Below, one piece after another: positions 41,837 to 54,600 of a stretch of DNA of 64,000 bases. The first letter of the stretch is position 1; each line of letters begins with the position of its first letter. The stretch comes from Apus apus (lineage: Eukaryota; Chordata; Aves; Apodiformes; Apodidae): NCBI RefSeq assembly GCF_020740795.1, contig NC_067282.1:144942858-145006857 (forward strand), read 5' to 3'. Made by a program: the position numbers and the translations under genes. Below the pieces are notes generated by a model. The model was not told the DNA's origin, made no database searches, and saw only the letters and a list, made by a program, of their open reading frames with translations.

Positions 41837-43237
41837 ATGAATAACTCAACGTACATAAATTCTTCCACTGAAAATGTGATGGCTTTGGAGAGCCCCTATA
41901 AAACTGTTGAGGTGGTCTTCATCGTCCTGGTAGCAGGGTCTCTCAGCCTAGTCACCATAATTGGGAACATCCTGGTCATGGTGTCAATCAAAGTCAACAG
42001 GCACCTACAGACTGTCAACAACTACTTCCTGTTCAGCTTGGCCTGCGCGGACTTGATCATTGGCATCTTCTCAATGAATCTATACACCCTCTACACTGTG
42101 ATAGGCTACTGGCCCTTAGGGCCCGTGGTGTGCGACCTCTGGCTGGCTCTTGACTATGTGGTCAGCAACGCCTCTGTAATGAACCTCCTCATTATCAGCT
42201 TTGACAGATACTTTTGTGTCACCAAGCCTCTAACATATCCTGTCAAGAGGACCACTAAGATGGCAGGCATGATGATCGCAGCTGCGTGGGTGTTGTCCTT
42301 CATCCTGTGGGCCCCTGCAATTCTCTTCTGGCAGTTCATTGTGGGAGGAAGGACTGTCCCAGATGGGGATTGTTACATCCAGTTTTTTTCCAATGCTGCT
42401 GTCACTTTTGGCACTGCCATTGCAGCCTTCTATCTGCCTGTTATCATCATGACTGTCCTTTACTGGCAAATCTCTCGAGCCAGTAAGAGTCGGATAAAGA
42501 AAGGGAAAAAGGAAGCTGCCCAAAACCAGGATGCGGTTTCCCCCAGTCTTTTCCAAGGTAAAATAGTGAAACCAAACAATAACAACATCCCAAGCGGTAG
42601 GGATGGGTTAGAGCACAGCAAAATTCAGAATGGAAAAACCACTGAAGAAACTGTGACGGAGAATTGTGTTCAAGGGGAGGAGAAGGAGAGCTCCAACGAT
42701 TCCACCTCTGTCAGTGTGGTTGCTTCCAACATGAAAGAGGATGAAGCTGCCAAAGATGCCAGCCAAGCTTCTGCCTCCCAAGACCATCTCAAAGCGGAGA
42801 ACTCCAAGTTGACATGCATCAGGATAGCTACCAAGTCCCAAAAGGGTGACTACTGTGCCCCCACCAACACTACTGTGGAGATTGTAAGCACCAATGGGGA
42901 GGAGAAGCAGAATAGTGTAGCCCGGAAAATTGTCAAGATGACAAAGCAGCCAGCCAAAAAGAAACCACCTCCTTCTAGAGAGAAAAAAGTGACAAGGACT
43001 ATTTTGGCCATCCTGTTGGCCTTCATCATCACCTGGACCCCATACAACGTGATGGTGCTCATCAACAGCTTCTGTGCATCCTGCATCCCTGGCACTGTAT
43101 GGACAATAGGTTATTGGCTCTGTTATATCAACAGCACCATCAACCCTGCTTGTTATGCACTCTGCAATGCTACTTTCAAGAAGACCTTTAAGCACCTTCT
43201 TATGTGTAATTACAAGAATATAGGAGCTACAAGGTAA
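41837..43237 (+). CDS. CHRM2: Muscarinic acetylcholine receptor M2 (complete, single coding exon)
   Basis: This encodes a 466-residue class A GPCR. The M2 receptor binds acetylcholine at the plasma membrane and couples to Gi/o, slowing the heart and acting as a presynaptic autoreceptor (family knowledge). Visible in the protein: N-glycosylation sequons at N2, N3 and N8; seven hydrophobic segments at about 24-48, 61-83, 98-120, 141-163, 187-211, 387-409 and 420-442; D72 in TM2; orthosteric D106-Y107 in TM3; DRY at 123-125; disulfide pair C99/C179; W400, Y403 and N404 in TM6; Y426 and Y430; NPACY at 436-440; a likely palmitoylated C457. The long third loop (about 212-386) carries the Ser/Thr-rich [10 protein letters not shown] cluster typical of GRK sites in M2. 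The ATG at 41837 is chosen because it gives the MNNST amino terminus of M2 and has a purine at -3; the frame is open upstream to a GTG at 41804, which is not a plausible start. No frameshift or stop is seen. Confidence 0.98.
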   Translation: MNNSTYINSSTENVMALESPYKTVEVVFIVLVAGSLSLVTIIGNILVMVSIKVNRHLQTVNNYFLFSLACADLIIGIFSMNLYTLYTVIGYWPLGPVVCDLWLALDYVVSNASVMNLLIISFDRYFCVTKPLTYPVKRTTKMAGMMIAAAWVLSFILWAPAILFWQFIVGGRTVPDGDCYIQFFSNAAVTFGTAIAAFYLPVIIMTVLYWQISRASKSRIKKGKKEAAQNQDAVSPSLFQGKIVKPNNNNIPSGRDGLEHSKIQNGKTTEETVTENCVQGEEKESSNDSTSVSVVASNMKEDEAAKDASQASASQDHLKAENSKLTCIRIATKSQKGDYCAPTNTTVEIVSTNGEEKQNSVARKIVKMTKQPAKKKPPPSREKKVTRTILAILLAFIITWTPYNVMVLINSFCASCIPGTVWTIGYWLCYINSTINPACYALCNATFKKTFKHLLMCNYKNIGATR

Positions 43238-43660
43238 AAATCATAATAAAAATAATAATGGGAAGGGTGAAGAAGTTCCAAATTTAATGAAAAATAATAA
43301 TGCCATAGCACTTTATGCTCTTCTATGGAATGTGCAATCCAGGATGCTAGTGGAAATTCTGAAATGGAGCATCAGCTCCACCCCTCAGAACTACACTTAA
43401 AAACATTTTTTAGTTATTGAAAATAAATCTTGAAGACATGGGGGTGTTTGAAGAATTATTCAAGTATGTGGACTGGAGGCACAATTCCTTGCTTTCAGAG
43501 AGTATTCTGCAGAAGGGCTTTAGAGTCTATGATTTTTCATTGTTCAGTGTAAAATACTTGTGGGGTTTTTTTGCTTTTCTTTTTTTTTTTGCTTTTTTTT
43601 TCTCCCTGTGTCTGTTTAGTATATCTTCATCTAGGAAATAAAAAAAAAAAAAAAAAGGGA
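43238..43660 (+). other. CHRM2: CHRM2 3' UTR, proximal part
   Basis: This sequence directly follows the TAA stop. Two AATAAA hexamers lie at 43422-43427 and 43637-43642. The first is followed by a G/T-rich stretch; the second runs straight into an A tract, so it may be only low-complexity sequence. A T-rich run sits at about 43566-43610. Either hexamer could end a short isoform, but the window does not show which is used. Confidence 0.5.
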
Positions 43661-46600
43661 ATTTTGACAGCAACTGTGTGAAAGATACTTAGGAGTTTCC
43701 AAGATCATTACATAATCCAAATGAATCATGGTAGAAGGTTTCTAAAACTCCAAGTTGTCTAGAGTTTTTTTGTCACTGTCATGTAAGAACATTAATGTTA
43801 GGAAAATAATGATGAAAGTTATTCTATGTTGTTTGTGTCACATTACCATTTCTAAAACTGTATGAGTTCTGAAAGTGTACTTATGCTCAACATTTAATCA
43901 TTGCCTAACCTGTGTATCATTTAAAGTCTGCCACTTGCCCCCTAGGGGCTTTTTTTCCATGATGCCTTCATCATGTCAAGGTAAAAAAATAGATGGTCTC
44001 TTCCGGATTATTACATCCCAAGACTGTTTCATCATCCGTGTAAACCAAAGCTTTGGAGACAATTTTGTTCACTTTGCTTGTCAAATAACTTCCACCTGTG
44101 GATTTGTCTTTTATCTCAATCTACCTTTTCTTCCTTTTTGTACTTTACTTGTCCAGGGCACAAAGACTGAATATCAAAACAATTTGTAAATTCAAAGGTC
44201 TCATCCAGTCAGCCACCACAGTCGCCAAACAAAGGGTCTCAGCTGAAGTATAGAAACAAGGTTATTACTAGGAAAATTGAGGTTACATCCTTTTAAAGTT
44301 GGATGTACAGATGAAGACTAGTTAGCCTAGCCTAACTGATTAATAGTTAATATTATATGACCATGGTTTTGACCAGTCAAATGATAATTCATATTCATTT
44401 GTTGAGGAAAAGAATAAGATGGACTGATGTGCCCATATGGATCAAGATCTGCCTAAGACCTTAGTGTGAAACCAGGGTCCTTCCTGGGTGTATCCTGGAT
44501 GAGATATTTACTTTGTGAAAAAGTTATTGACTACATTGCCATTGTTACCATCTGGGAGCAATATGTTGACTGTAAGCCAAGGGATAATGCTAATAAAAAG
44601 TCGGGGAGGAAAACAGTGATTACACAAAACCAGACACTAAAATTGTCTGGGTGGGGGGCTGGAAGGGGTCAAGTTCAGATATTATCTGTTATGCCACACC
44701 AGCTCAAATTTGGATTCATTCTGCCTGGCAAGTAATCTACTATTTTGTTATTTTATATTTACTGTAGCACACCTGAGCACTGTGTGGACAGGACAAAGTG
44801 TATCAGATTACTAGAAACAGCAATTGTCTGTGAGTTATGCATATTCTGGTTACCTACTTCTCAGTAACTCACAGGAACCAGTGAAGGTACACCAACAGAT
44901 TTTTATTTTATTTTTTTTTAATCCAAAAAAAGTAGCTTGCTGCATAGAGAGTGTCCTGAGAGACTGCCTTCTGGAGTGAAAGCCACCTACCAAATAGAGC
45001 ACCAGATCATTCTGTTCTTTCATGCTGCCACATTAGAGTCTTCCAAAATGCACTTCAAAATAGCAGACTTCAAGATCACAGGGAAATTAATCTTGCATAC
45101 TTAAGTTTTATATTTGACAAGCTTATTGGAACACAGTGTCAAAGCACTTTGGCAATATGACCATTTTCATGTTTCAAAGTACAAGTTCCTAGCAGGAAGT
45201 GTAAATGAGGAGGATTAAACTGCAGTAAATTAAGGCCACATTAAACTCAGGATTAATGTGTCTTAATATGCATTCATTGATTTTATACCCCAAGTGATTT
45301 CATCCTAAGTGTCTCCATGCAGCTGAGGATCTAATTTTGCAACCCTTGCTTTCTTTGAGTCATATTTACTATCACTATTTTCATCTTCCTGCTTGCAAGA
45401 AAGAATAACTCAATAATAAGTATTGCAAAACTAAGTGCTGTTTGTCATTTAAATTTACATTCACCAGGTTTATCTTGACTGGTCAAGGGAAAGACTTACA
45501 TGATCATTTCTAGATCACTCATTCTCTTCCAGTGTTAAAAAATCCAGTTGAAAACCAAAGCTAAAATGAAATCTGCTCTTTATTACGAATGTCACTTCTT
45601 TAGAAAAATGTCATAAAAGAAATGTATCTGCTCCTTTCAGCAAGTGCTATGGGTATCAATAATACAGGTACTGAAATTGGGAAATGATGGTTTGTATATT
45701 CTTATTTAATCTTTTGACTCAAATTTTCCAGCATGTGTACAAATATTTTTTTCTGATCTTTGAAGCTGTCTCTTGTTCATAAATAATGAACTCTTCTAGC
45801 AGCTAAGGACAGTTCTACAGGTTAAGATGTGATGACACTCAAAATACCATGCCAAAAAAAAAAAAAAAAATTGGTGCCAGCATTCATGAAAAAAAAAAAA
45901 AAGAGGAAAAAGGCTCTTAAAAGATTAGATGCTTGTGTTATATTTAAAAGGCTTGTAGGATACACATTCCTGTGTGTTTCCGCCTTGTACCAGTCCAATT
46001 AAAAAATATTTTGGTGGTACATCTGCATTCACAGCCAACTGAACCCTGTAAAAATAGATCACGTAATGCACCTACATGTGTATGCACAAACATGCAAACA
46101 AACACTGCAACATGGCTTATACACATGCAAAATAATCATTTAATATTCACCATATTGCATGGGATTTTGACTGTGCTTTGCTGATTGGCAGCTGGTGTAA
46201 ATGCAGAATCAACAGTTACTCTTGACACCGTCCACCCACTCTTGGAGGCAGAGAGGAGTCAGAACTTGCCCTAAGACACTGGGAACCTCTTGGGTCTTCA
46301 ACTGGTTGTGGCTCAGTAGGACAAAAAGTAGGATAATCTTTCAGAGCCACAAAATCATTTGTTCTTTTGAACATCCTTTGAGCTCTCATGTCTTTCCTTT
46401 GTGTCCCAAACAACATTCACCAGGTTTCATTTCCCTTCTGAGTGAAAGTTCTGCAAGATCTAGATGTCAATCTTGAAGAGCAGCACTACCAAGGTACCTC
46501 CTCTGGCTTCCCTGGCTGTCAACCTGCCCTCCCTGTTACCCCAAGGCCTCAGGTGGCCCTGCTGCTGATGCTGTCACATCTTCACCTTGGGCTTGGCCAG

Positions 46601-46980
46601 AGGATCCCAGTGGCATGTCGACACTACGTGCTGAGCTGGCCACTTTCATTTCACATGGAAATTGAGCAAACTGTGCAGGTGATCCATGAGAAAAAAAAAA
46701 CATAACAAAAAACAAACCACAAAACAACTACAACAAAAAACTGTAGCTATCACTTTTTGCCCTCTCCTTTTCTTCCTCTTAATTATTTCCAGAAACCAGC
46801 TATGACTGAAAAGGCCCAAACAACCCTTGTCAGAAACCCCGATGCAGCAGGATCTGTCACATTGGCAGCCCCTGGGAAGCGATTTGTACTGTCACAGGCC
46901 AGTCCTGCCTTCATTCTCCAGGTAGAGAACAACAGCCTGAAGATATGTCAATCCAACTGTCACCTTTTCTGAGTATTAAA

Positions 46981-47150
46981 GACAAAAAAAAGAAAATAAA
47001 AAGAAAAAGGGAGAGAGAGAAAAAGAAAATGAGAAATAAAGAAAGAAGATGAAGTAATGTTGAGAATCTGTTTTCCAGTGAGGACAAAACCTGAGAAAAA
47101 TTTCTGTCAGCCTTCTTCCTTTTTTTTTTTTTTTTTCTCTTTTTTTGTTT
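46981..47150. repeat. Purine tract followed by T tract
   Basis: Positions 46981-47050 are almost only A and G on the plus strand. At about 47118-47146 a T-rich run follows. The short open frames here are artefacts of low complexity. Confidence 0.8.
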
Positions 47151-49389
47151 GATTTACTAGAAATCCTCTCAGAGATAGCAAAGTGTTTGAACATTATCTG
47201 ATGAAAAGTTGTCCAAAGGCAACAAACACATCTATATAGATCAGATTTCTTTTTCTTTGTTTCTTTCTTGCCTTACAAATGCTCAGGTGGAGATGGGAGA
47301 GCTCAAACTGAACCCAGGGATCAGTTATTTGGCATCCACAAAGCATGAAGGGGACAAAAGCAAATGCTAGATCTATCAGCCCTCTGTATTTTTATTTTTC
47401 TGGTGGAGAAAAACACATTGACAAGAGGATGCATCTTTAGCGAGTGTGGCTTTGGTGAGAACTGCTCACACACTGGTAAGAAAACCTTTGGGGTGTCCCA
47501 GCTGCTTCTGGCCATCCCAGCTGGAACAGGGGCAGGAGGGGATGGTCCTTCATTTGTTGTGACTTCTCTTCTTGTTTTTCTGTTCATCTTCCCTCTTTTG
47601 TCACAGTCTTGAGAAAAAGCTTTCCTCCTTGCTCACTTTAACAAGTATGTCACCTGTATTTCAGCTACAGGTGTGCAGTTTCTCTTGCCCTTCAGGTACT
47701 GCAAATGTTGGAACTGAAACTCCTCAACCTCCACCAAATACTGCCTTCTCTAGCATGCAAATCCCCTTCCACTGTGTGGAGTGAGAAGTTCCATAAATCC
47801 TTTCTGCATGGGTTTTAAATTGGAAGTGAAAAAAACTGCTCACAGGAAATAAAACCAAAATAATTCTCTTCTTCCCCAGTTTTGTCATCTTCATATTAGA
47901 AACAACAGTGGATGATGGCAAAGTGCAAATGTTTTGTATCGGAATATCATGCAGCAACATGCACCGATTAATTTTATGCCCTGTGCAATAGTAAGGCAGC
48001 CCTCCCTTCCTTTGTATCCCCTTTCATGCCTGTGCTTTTTAGCACAGTAATCACTGAGAAAGCAAGGCTAAGAATGCAATTATAAGAAGGCTGAGTTGGA
48101 CATGAATCATTTATCATAACCAATGCAATCATTTCTCCTATATTTTTACTTCCCTCCTTTTGCTATGGCCTCTTTTGCTACGTTGTGAAACTATTGCTTG
48201 AGCAGTAATTACAGGTTACAGAAGCGTATCAGTCCTCCCAGACCTCATATTTCAGGATACTGGGTAGATTTGTTCTATACATTTCATTCTGGTATTAACT
48301 AAACAAAATTAAACACATTCTGGTGTATTTTACATCTTCCAAAGCTTTGCATAATGTGAAAAGTGCCATTAGGTAATTACTTTTTTCATACTTTTATTGT
48401 GAAAGGGGGGGTTTTGTTAGTTTGTGGGGTTTTGTTGTGGTTTGGGCTGTTTATTTTTTTAATGCACTTGCCAAGAAGCACACAGAAACTGAGTTTTTTG
48501 AGATGCCCCAAAATGCTCTGTTTCTCTGGGAGAAGTGGCTGTGGATGACAGGTGAGGCCATATGCTCACAGTTCATGTAACAGTGGCCTTTAGAATGGAG
48601 GATTTTGCTGAGTGTTTAATGTTTGGACTGAGTCACCAAACAACACTGATGAAAGCACAGGAGGACAACTTGGCGTGCCCTGACTTATGAAGGATGAGAC
48701 AGGTCCTGGTTGGATTGCTTTTCTGCTCCCCCCAACTAATGTAGGCTACGGGGGGTGGGTGGACAAGGAGATTTCTGTCCCCACCAGAGGCTCTGTCTCT
48801 ACACCTCTGTCCTAAAGACAGCCCTTCTCTGAAGCACATCATGATAGGAATGATAGTAATAATAATAAAAACACTGATAAGAGTGCCCTGGTTGCCAATG
48901 AACAGACTTTCTTACATCTTATCCCTTAATTCTGGTGCAGCTTTGCAGAGGGGGTTGGTAAGTTAGAGACTAGCAGTTTGTAAATACCTTTAGATAGTGT
49001 GTTTTAACATGACCAACACCATATCTTGACTGTATAAAAAATAATACATTATATGTAATACTATCCAGATAAGGTTATAATGTAAATAAAACTACAATGA
49101 ATGTCCAATTACTCTTCAAGCTCTATGTGTGAGGAAGAACCTCATCTCTTCTTGAGACTTTTTAAACTTAAGGGTATAGTAAAACTGTTATACATTTATA
49201 TAAAAAAACTAACTGCATTCTTTTCTTCAAAAGAAAATACTACTGCAAGAAAGTAGGGAATGCATTGCCTGTATGTGACATCCAAAAATCATATGATAAA
49301 ACAGGGAATTGGCGAACTTACAAGTCGACTGGTCAAATTCTTGATGCCATACATTTGATCTCGTATAAATAAGATAAGCACAAGTTTAT

Positions 49390-49411
49390 GGTCAGCTTTG
49401 TAAAGCTGACC
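49390..49411. repeat. Near-perfect hairpin-forming inverted repeat
   Basis: The arms ggtcagcttt (49390-49399) and aaagctgacc (49402-49411) are exact reverse complements around a 2-base centre. It lies just before an AT-rich stretch in the CHRM2 3' flank. Confidence 0.9.
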
Positions 49412-49419
49412 CACTTGAT

Positions 49420-49476
49420 TATATATACATTATAGATATATATTTATATATGCTGTATAGGTACATATATATTACA
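49420..49476. repeat. AT-rich low-complexity stretch
   Basis: Imperfect TA/TATATA dinucleotide runs with few G or C bases. It has no coding potential. Confidence 0.85.
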
Positions 49477-49770
49477 CACAACATTCATACAGTGAAAGCA
49501 GTTTGATAAAGTCATATTAACTGGGAATTTGGATGTAATATTGTGTTCCATTTGGAAGAAAAACATCTGTGTTATTCAGCAACATTAAAATACATTATGC
49601 AGGATGAAGAAAGAAGATGTTTCACCAGAACATCTGATGAAAGACTGAGATGATGAGGGTTTGAAATATCCTGAAGACACAACTGAAATTCCATGCAATA
49701 TATATGTATGTACTTTTGCTGAGTAGTATTCCTAGTTAAAGCATTGCATTAAACAGCAAATTATAAAAAT

Positions 49771-49800
49771 AATAAAAATGTTTTTGTATGTGGTATCTCA
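49771..49800 (+). terminator. Candidate distal polyadenylation site
   Basis: AATAAA at 49771-49776 is followed within about 10 bases by a T/G-rich element (tttttgtatgtggt). Hexamer plus downstream GU-rich element is the standard vertebrate arrangement. Assignment to CHRM2 rests only on position, 6.5 kb after the stop on the same strand with no other gene between. Confidence 0.35.
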
Positions 49801-51018
49801 GTTTATTTTTTTTCTTTTTACTGAGTAAACTACCTTGGAAAATGTGAAATTATTATAGAAAATGAAGAAAAAATAGATTTCCTACAGTAGTCATGGGGCT
49901 GTGAGACTGATCCAAGTTCCAGAGAGGTGTAGAGTACCACTTCACTCATCCTTGTCTGCGTCTCTGTTCCTCCCTCAGTTCACTTCCTCCAGTGACTCTA
50001 CTTCCTTCTGAAGATTTCGTTATTAACTGCGAGGCCCCTCTGTCAATCTGACAAGAGCCTCCAATAAGACATTCCTCCATATATTTCTGTCATCCAAGTG
50101 TTAACAGGGAACAGGTGAGATTCTTTTGTGGTCATCCTGTTATTAAGTCTCTTGCACTTTGCAAATATACACTCTACTGATAGGCTGTAAGATGGGAAAA
50201 TATTATGATGTCTCTTTTACAGGTAGATCCTGACAGTCAAAAGACACTTGTCAAAATCCCAACAGAGACAACTGAAGGTTTTCCCAAGCCATAGGCTACT
50301 TAATTCTGATTAATGTCTTCCCTTCAAAGAGCAGATTACTGATTTCAGACCCCGCTCAGCTAACATTCCCATCACAGACCATATGCATAGTGCAGATTGT
50401 CCGTGTATGGCTACAGTCCAAATAATTCTCTCATACACTCACTATACCATCTTATAATTGCCAACATATGGCTTCAGGAGGCCTCAAGATGCCAGTGGTG
50501 AGAGCTTAAACAGATGGAAGAAGCTTCTGCAAATATGTGAGTTAACTTCTAAATGGGTGGAGCTGCCAATCCTATTTGAAACAGAGGATGGCAGGCCAAG
50601 ACTTAATCCTCAACTCTATATGTTTTGGAAAGCTGAGTTTAAAAAAAAACCTCCAGCATTCACTTGTTTTTCATTTATATATGTATTTAAGTTCGCTTAA
50701 CATTAGAGAAAGCCTACAATTAAGGCTACACGTAAATTCAGAGCACTGAAGCTAAGCCTTTGTTTGTCTTCCCAGAGGAGGTTTAGGTTCATTTTACTGA
50801 CCACACGTATTTTCAAAAAATTGTTAACAGAGTTAATTGCACACAGGGGAAAAGGGACATGGCTAGTGCCAAACTACCCATCTCCCTGCTTATGCTACTC
50901 ATTTGGAGTCATAATTTCACCACTGGGCTGTGAAATAGGTTACCTCTTCCTTTAAAAGAGTAAAATTACTTTCAAACACAATAATAATTGTCACCTTAAC
51001 CTCTATGTAGAGCCAGTA
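49801..51018 (+). other. Intergenic or 3' flanking DNA; nothing recognised
   Basis: No gene or repeat family recognised. Only short chance frames occur. Confidence 0.6.
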
Positions 51019-51650
51019 ATCACAGAATCACAGAATTATTGAGGCTGGAAAAGACTGAGATCATCAAGTCCAAACTATGACCTAACACCACCACATCGGC
51101 TAGACCATGGCACTAAGTGTTACTTCCAGCCTTGCCTTGAACACATCCAGGGATGGTGACTCCACCACTTCCCTGGGCAGTCCATTCCAATGTCTAATCA
51201 CCCTTCCATGAGGAAGTACTTCCTCATATACAACCTAAACCTCCCCTGGCACAGCTTCAGGCCATGCCCTCTTGTCCTATCACTAGTTGCCTGGGAGAAG
51301 AGTTCAGCCCTCACCTGACTACAACCTCCCTTCAGGAAGTTAAAGGGAGTGATAAGTTCTCCCCTGAGTCTCCTCTTTTCCAGGCTAAACAACCCCAGCT
51401 CCCTCAACCTCTCCTCATAAGACTTTCCATCTAGTCCCTTCACCAGCCTTGTTGTTCTCCTCTGGACCTGCTCCAGCACCTTAATGTCTTTCATGAAGTG
51501 AGGGCCCCAGAACTGTACACTGTACTCCAGATGAGGCCTCACCAGTGCTGAGTACAGAAGTAGAATCACAACCCTACTCCTGCTGGCCACACTCTTCCTG
51601 ATACAAGCCAGGATGCGATTGGTCTTAATAATATTCATCCTCTCACATCT
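51019..51650 (-). mobile_element. CR1 LINE, 3' part
   Basis: The tail aatcacagaatcacagaat is followed by a minus-strand ORF2 end: [47 protein letters not shown] and [16 protein letters not shown]. The reading frame at 51198-51638 is open for 146 codons, so this copy is fairly young. It is 5' truncated near 51650. Confidence 0.92.
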
Positions 51651-54600
51651 GGAGAGACAGCTTTAGACAATGTCCCCCAGACCAGAATTGTCTTTATTAA
51701 GTGCTTCCTTTGACAGCTTTTGTTAGCAGAAAAAAATGGTAAAGTGTAACCACCTACTTCTCCCTGAGTTCTGGAAACACTCTAAGAAAATCAATACGGA
51801 GAAATGCTGCTATTTTGTAAATCTATTAACTCTGTTTGTGGCCTTTTGCCAATAGTTGTAAGCACCATCTAGACACAGGAACCTCTTTGGCAGAGTTAGA
51901 AAATTAACTTTGCCACCTTCTTCTCAGTGGATCTTGTCAATTTCATTTCTACCAACACACAGAACCAGGGAGAATAATAAAACCAGCCAGAGTGCTACCA
52001 AAGAAACAGAAAAAAATACCCCTTTTCATTGCTCCATCTTTTCCCTCTCTCCCTCCTTCACTCCTTTGTTCTTTCCTCCCTCCACTGTCTCCTTCTTCCT
52101 CTCCTGTCTCTGAAGTGTCTGAGTTAGCTCTCCAGGTTTCTCTCCCTCATTAATAGCTTGCCAAAGGTGCTGAATAAATCACTATGAAAGCAAAGTCTTT
52201 GGTTTAAAAATGTGAAGCAATGTAGGAGAGAAGGAGGCAAGGAGGAATGGTTCAAAAAGTGCTTGAGTTAACTCACTAATGTATAGGGTCGAAAGGCTTT
52301 CCTTGATTCCCACCATAACCCCTACTATGATTTTGTCTGCAGTTGAAAAACACTTAAGATCAGGGCTGAGTGGGGGTGATTGGATCCATATGGCACAGAT
52401 GCAATATTCTCAAGTAGAAGTGTCATTGGTGGCAGTTGCATCAAATTATTTTCTGGGGGTGTGAGCACAATGGATCTGTGGCATCGTAAAATTCTTTCTC
52501 CTGAAACTCCAGCCTAAAGAAGAATAAGGAGCAATGTCAAAGCAGTTAAATCCCTCTAGCATAGAAGATACAGCTCAGCTCCCCTTGAAAACGGGAAGGC
52601 TAAGAAGTGCCAGCAGCACAAAGGAGCAAGAACTTCCTTCTGTAAAAGTCACATTATTTTGGTACAAATTACAATATTCCTGGGTCGACTGACCAGGTTG
52701 TGATTTTGAATAACAAGGGGTAAGCTACTGCCTATGATTTCATGTTTAAAACAGCAGGGTTAGATTTCAACTTTCCTGCCAGTAGTCAACAGATAAGAAT
52801 GAGAGCAGAATTTAATGTATACAGGCTTATTTATTAAAATAGTGGATATTCTATAGAAAATATAAATGACACTTTTCAAGTATGGACATAAAAGCCCAAA
52901 TTTTGTTGTGTTGTCTTGCTAAAATGAAATATAAAGAAACCAAAATTTTCACTGGTTATAATTGGTATATTTTCCATTACCCATATGGAAAAATTACCCC
53001 ATAATTTTATACAAGGGATGAGAAATGTTTTCTGTTTGATGGTTACACATCATGCTGAGAAGACATGAGCTAGACAATTACAAAATACAAAATAACAGGG
53101 TTGCTTGGGAAGTTTCCAGTGAAACATTTTCCACCATAAAATGTCAATTTGCTATTTATTTTTTTTATTTTTTTTTTTTGGTGGGAAGGGGTCCATCTCA
53201 ATGGATTGCCTGGTTTTGAAATGTTCTAGGTAAAAATCAAACTTCTCTTAAGAGACTATCTTAGCACTTTCTTTAAAAAGGTGGGTTTTTTGGTTCAAAT
53301 ACCTTTCATTCAGCTTTAATACAAAAGCAATCTTTATGAAAAATTAAAAGGCTTTTTAAAAAATGTATATTGGTTTACCTATGTGGAAAGAAAAACAGCA
53401 TAAAACTCTTCAGAAATTAACTATCCACAGGTTTTTTGGAGGCAAACAGGTAAAATTGTCTCTCATTCAGTTGCCCATTACAGGTTTCACTTGTGCAGTA
53501 GACATAAGAGCCTTGATCTGCCATCATTAGATGTACAACACTGCCTGTACAAAGCAGTCTGGGAGCAGTTTAATAGTGAAAGTGGCTCTCAGGTACATGC
53601 TTGCAACAGATCTGTCTCCACATTGATCCAAAGTCCTCTCCCAATTTTGGTTTCTCACATTGCTAGTTTGTCTGAGGGGGGTTAGGGTGGTCAAGTCAGG
53701 GAGGGCTACACATCCAGGCAGTGCTTTGTAGTGGGTCCTGCTTAGGCAACTCCTGGATAAACTGCATATAACAGAGCTACAAATAGATATTGGTGACAAA
53801 GCCAGCTGAGTGGTGCTACTCAAACACTTTGTTGTATATTTGCACAGGCAGGGAGGAATTGACGTCTGTACAGCTTTGAGCAGAGGACATCAAAGAAATG
53901 CACCATATTAAAACTAGCATAAAGAGATTTCAATAGCACTTCAAAGAGAAGACAAATGATCCTGTTCTCTGTTCTGGGCATACTTGTGTCATACTCTAAA
54001 TGCAAAAAATCAGCCTGATTATGCTTTTTAAGACACTTGTACAAGTGCTAGTTTAAGACTTCAGACCTTGCAAATGGGAGCTACTTATAAAAGGGAGGAA
54101 TATATATTTTAAAAGATAAGGGCTGTAACACATGTCAGTCCCTGGGCAAACACAGTTCAGAGTGGAGACGGTTGAAAAGTGAAAGTCAAAAGTTTTTGCA
54201 AAGAAATATGAAGCCACAGCAAGAAATGAAGCTGAGGCATGTCACGATTCATCTTTCGGAAGTAGGGCACCCTCCTAGAGGCAATGTAGAAACACAGTTT
54301 TCTCTACAACTGGATCATTATTTAAATGAATCGAAGGCCTCTTTGGATACAGTTGTTGCTCCCTACACTGATGATAGGGAGAGCCAAGAGGACTAGCTCA
54401 TTAGACCTGCTTTTGAACAGCTACAGTTAAAGAACATTCTTCTCAGCCCAGATGTGTACAATCCCAGGGTTTCAGTCTTTGTTAGATCTTATAGATATGG
54501 CTGTAACAATCATTACAGTAACTGGTATTAATGCTGGGGGGAAAAAAAAACAACTGCTTAATGATTAGTTTGTTGCTTGTGTTCACAGTCAGAGTTACAA

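Larger units (their letters stand above)
43661..49800 (+). other. Possible distal CHRM2 3' UTR or 3' flank, no other gene seen
   Basis: About 6.1 kb without a recognisable gene or CR1 copy. It contains A tracts near 45857-45875 and 45889-45902, a purine-rich tract at about 46981-47050, a T tract near 47120-47146, an A/T dinucleotide-rich stretch at 49420-49476, and an AATAAA at 49771-49776 with a following TG-rich run. Long 3' UTRs are usual for muscarinic receptor genes, so much of this may be transcribed as UTR. That is inference. Confidence 0.35.

Noticed and set aside
42608..43195. 195-codon frame antisense to CHRM2
   Set aside because: It is a shadow of the CHRM2 coding sequence.
46976..47194. 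Minus-strand frame rich in Lys, Ser and Phe
   Set aside because: It is a translation of low-complexity purine and T tracts.
51198..51638. 146-codon open frame
   Set aside because: It is the C-terminal part of CR1 ORF2.
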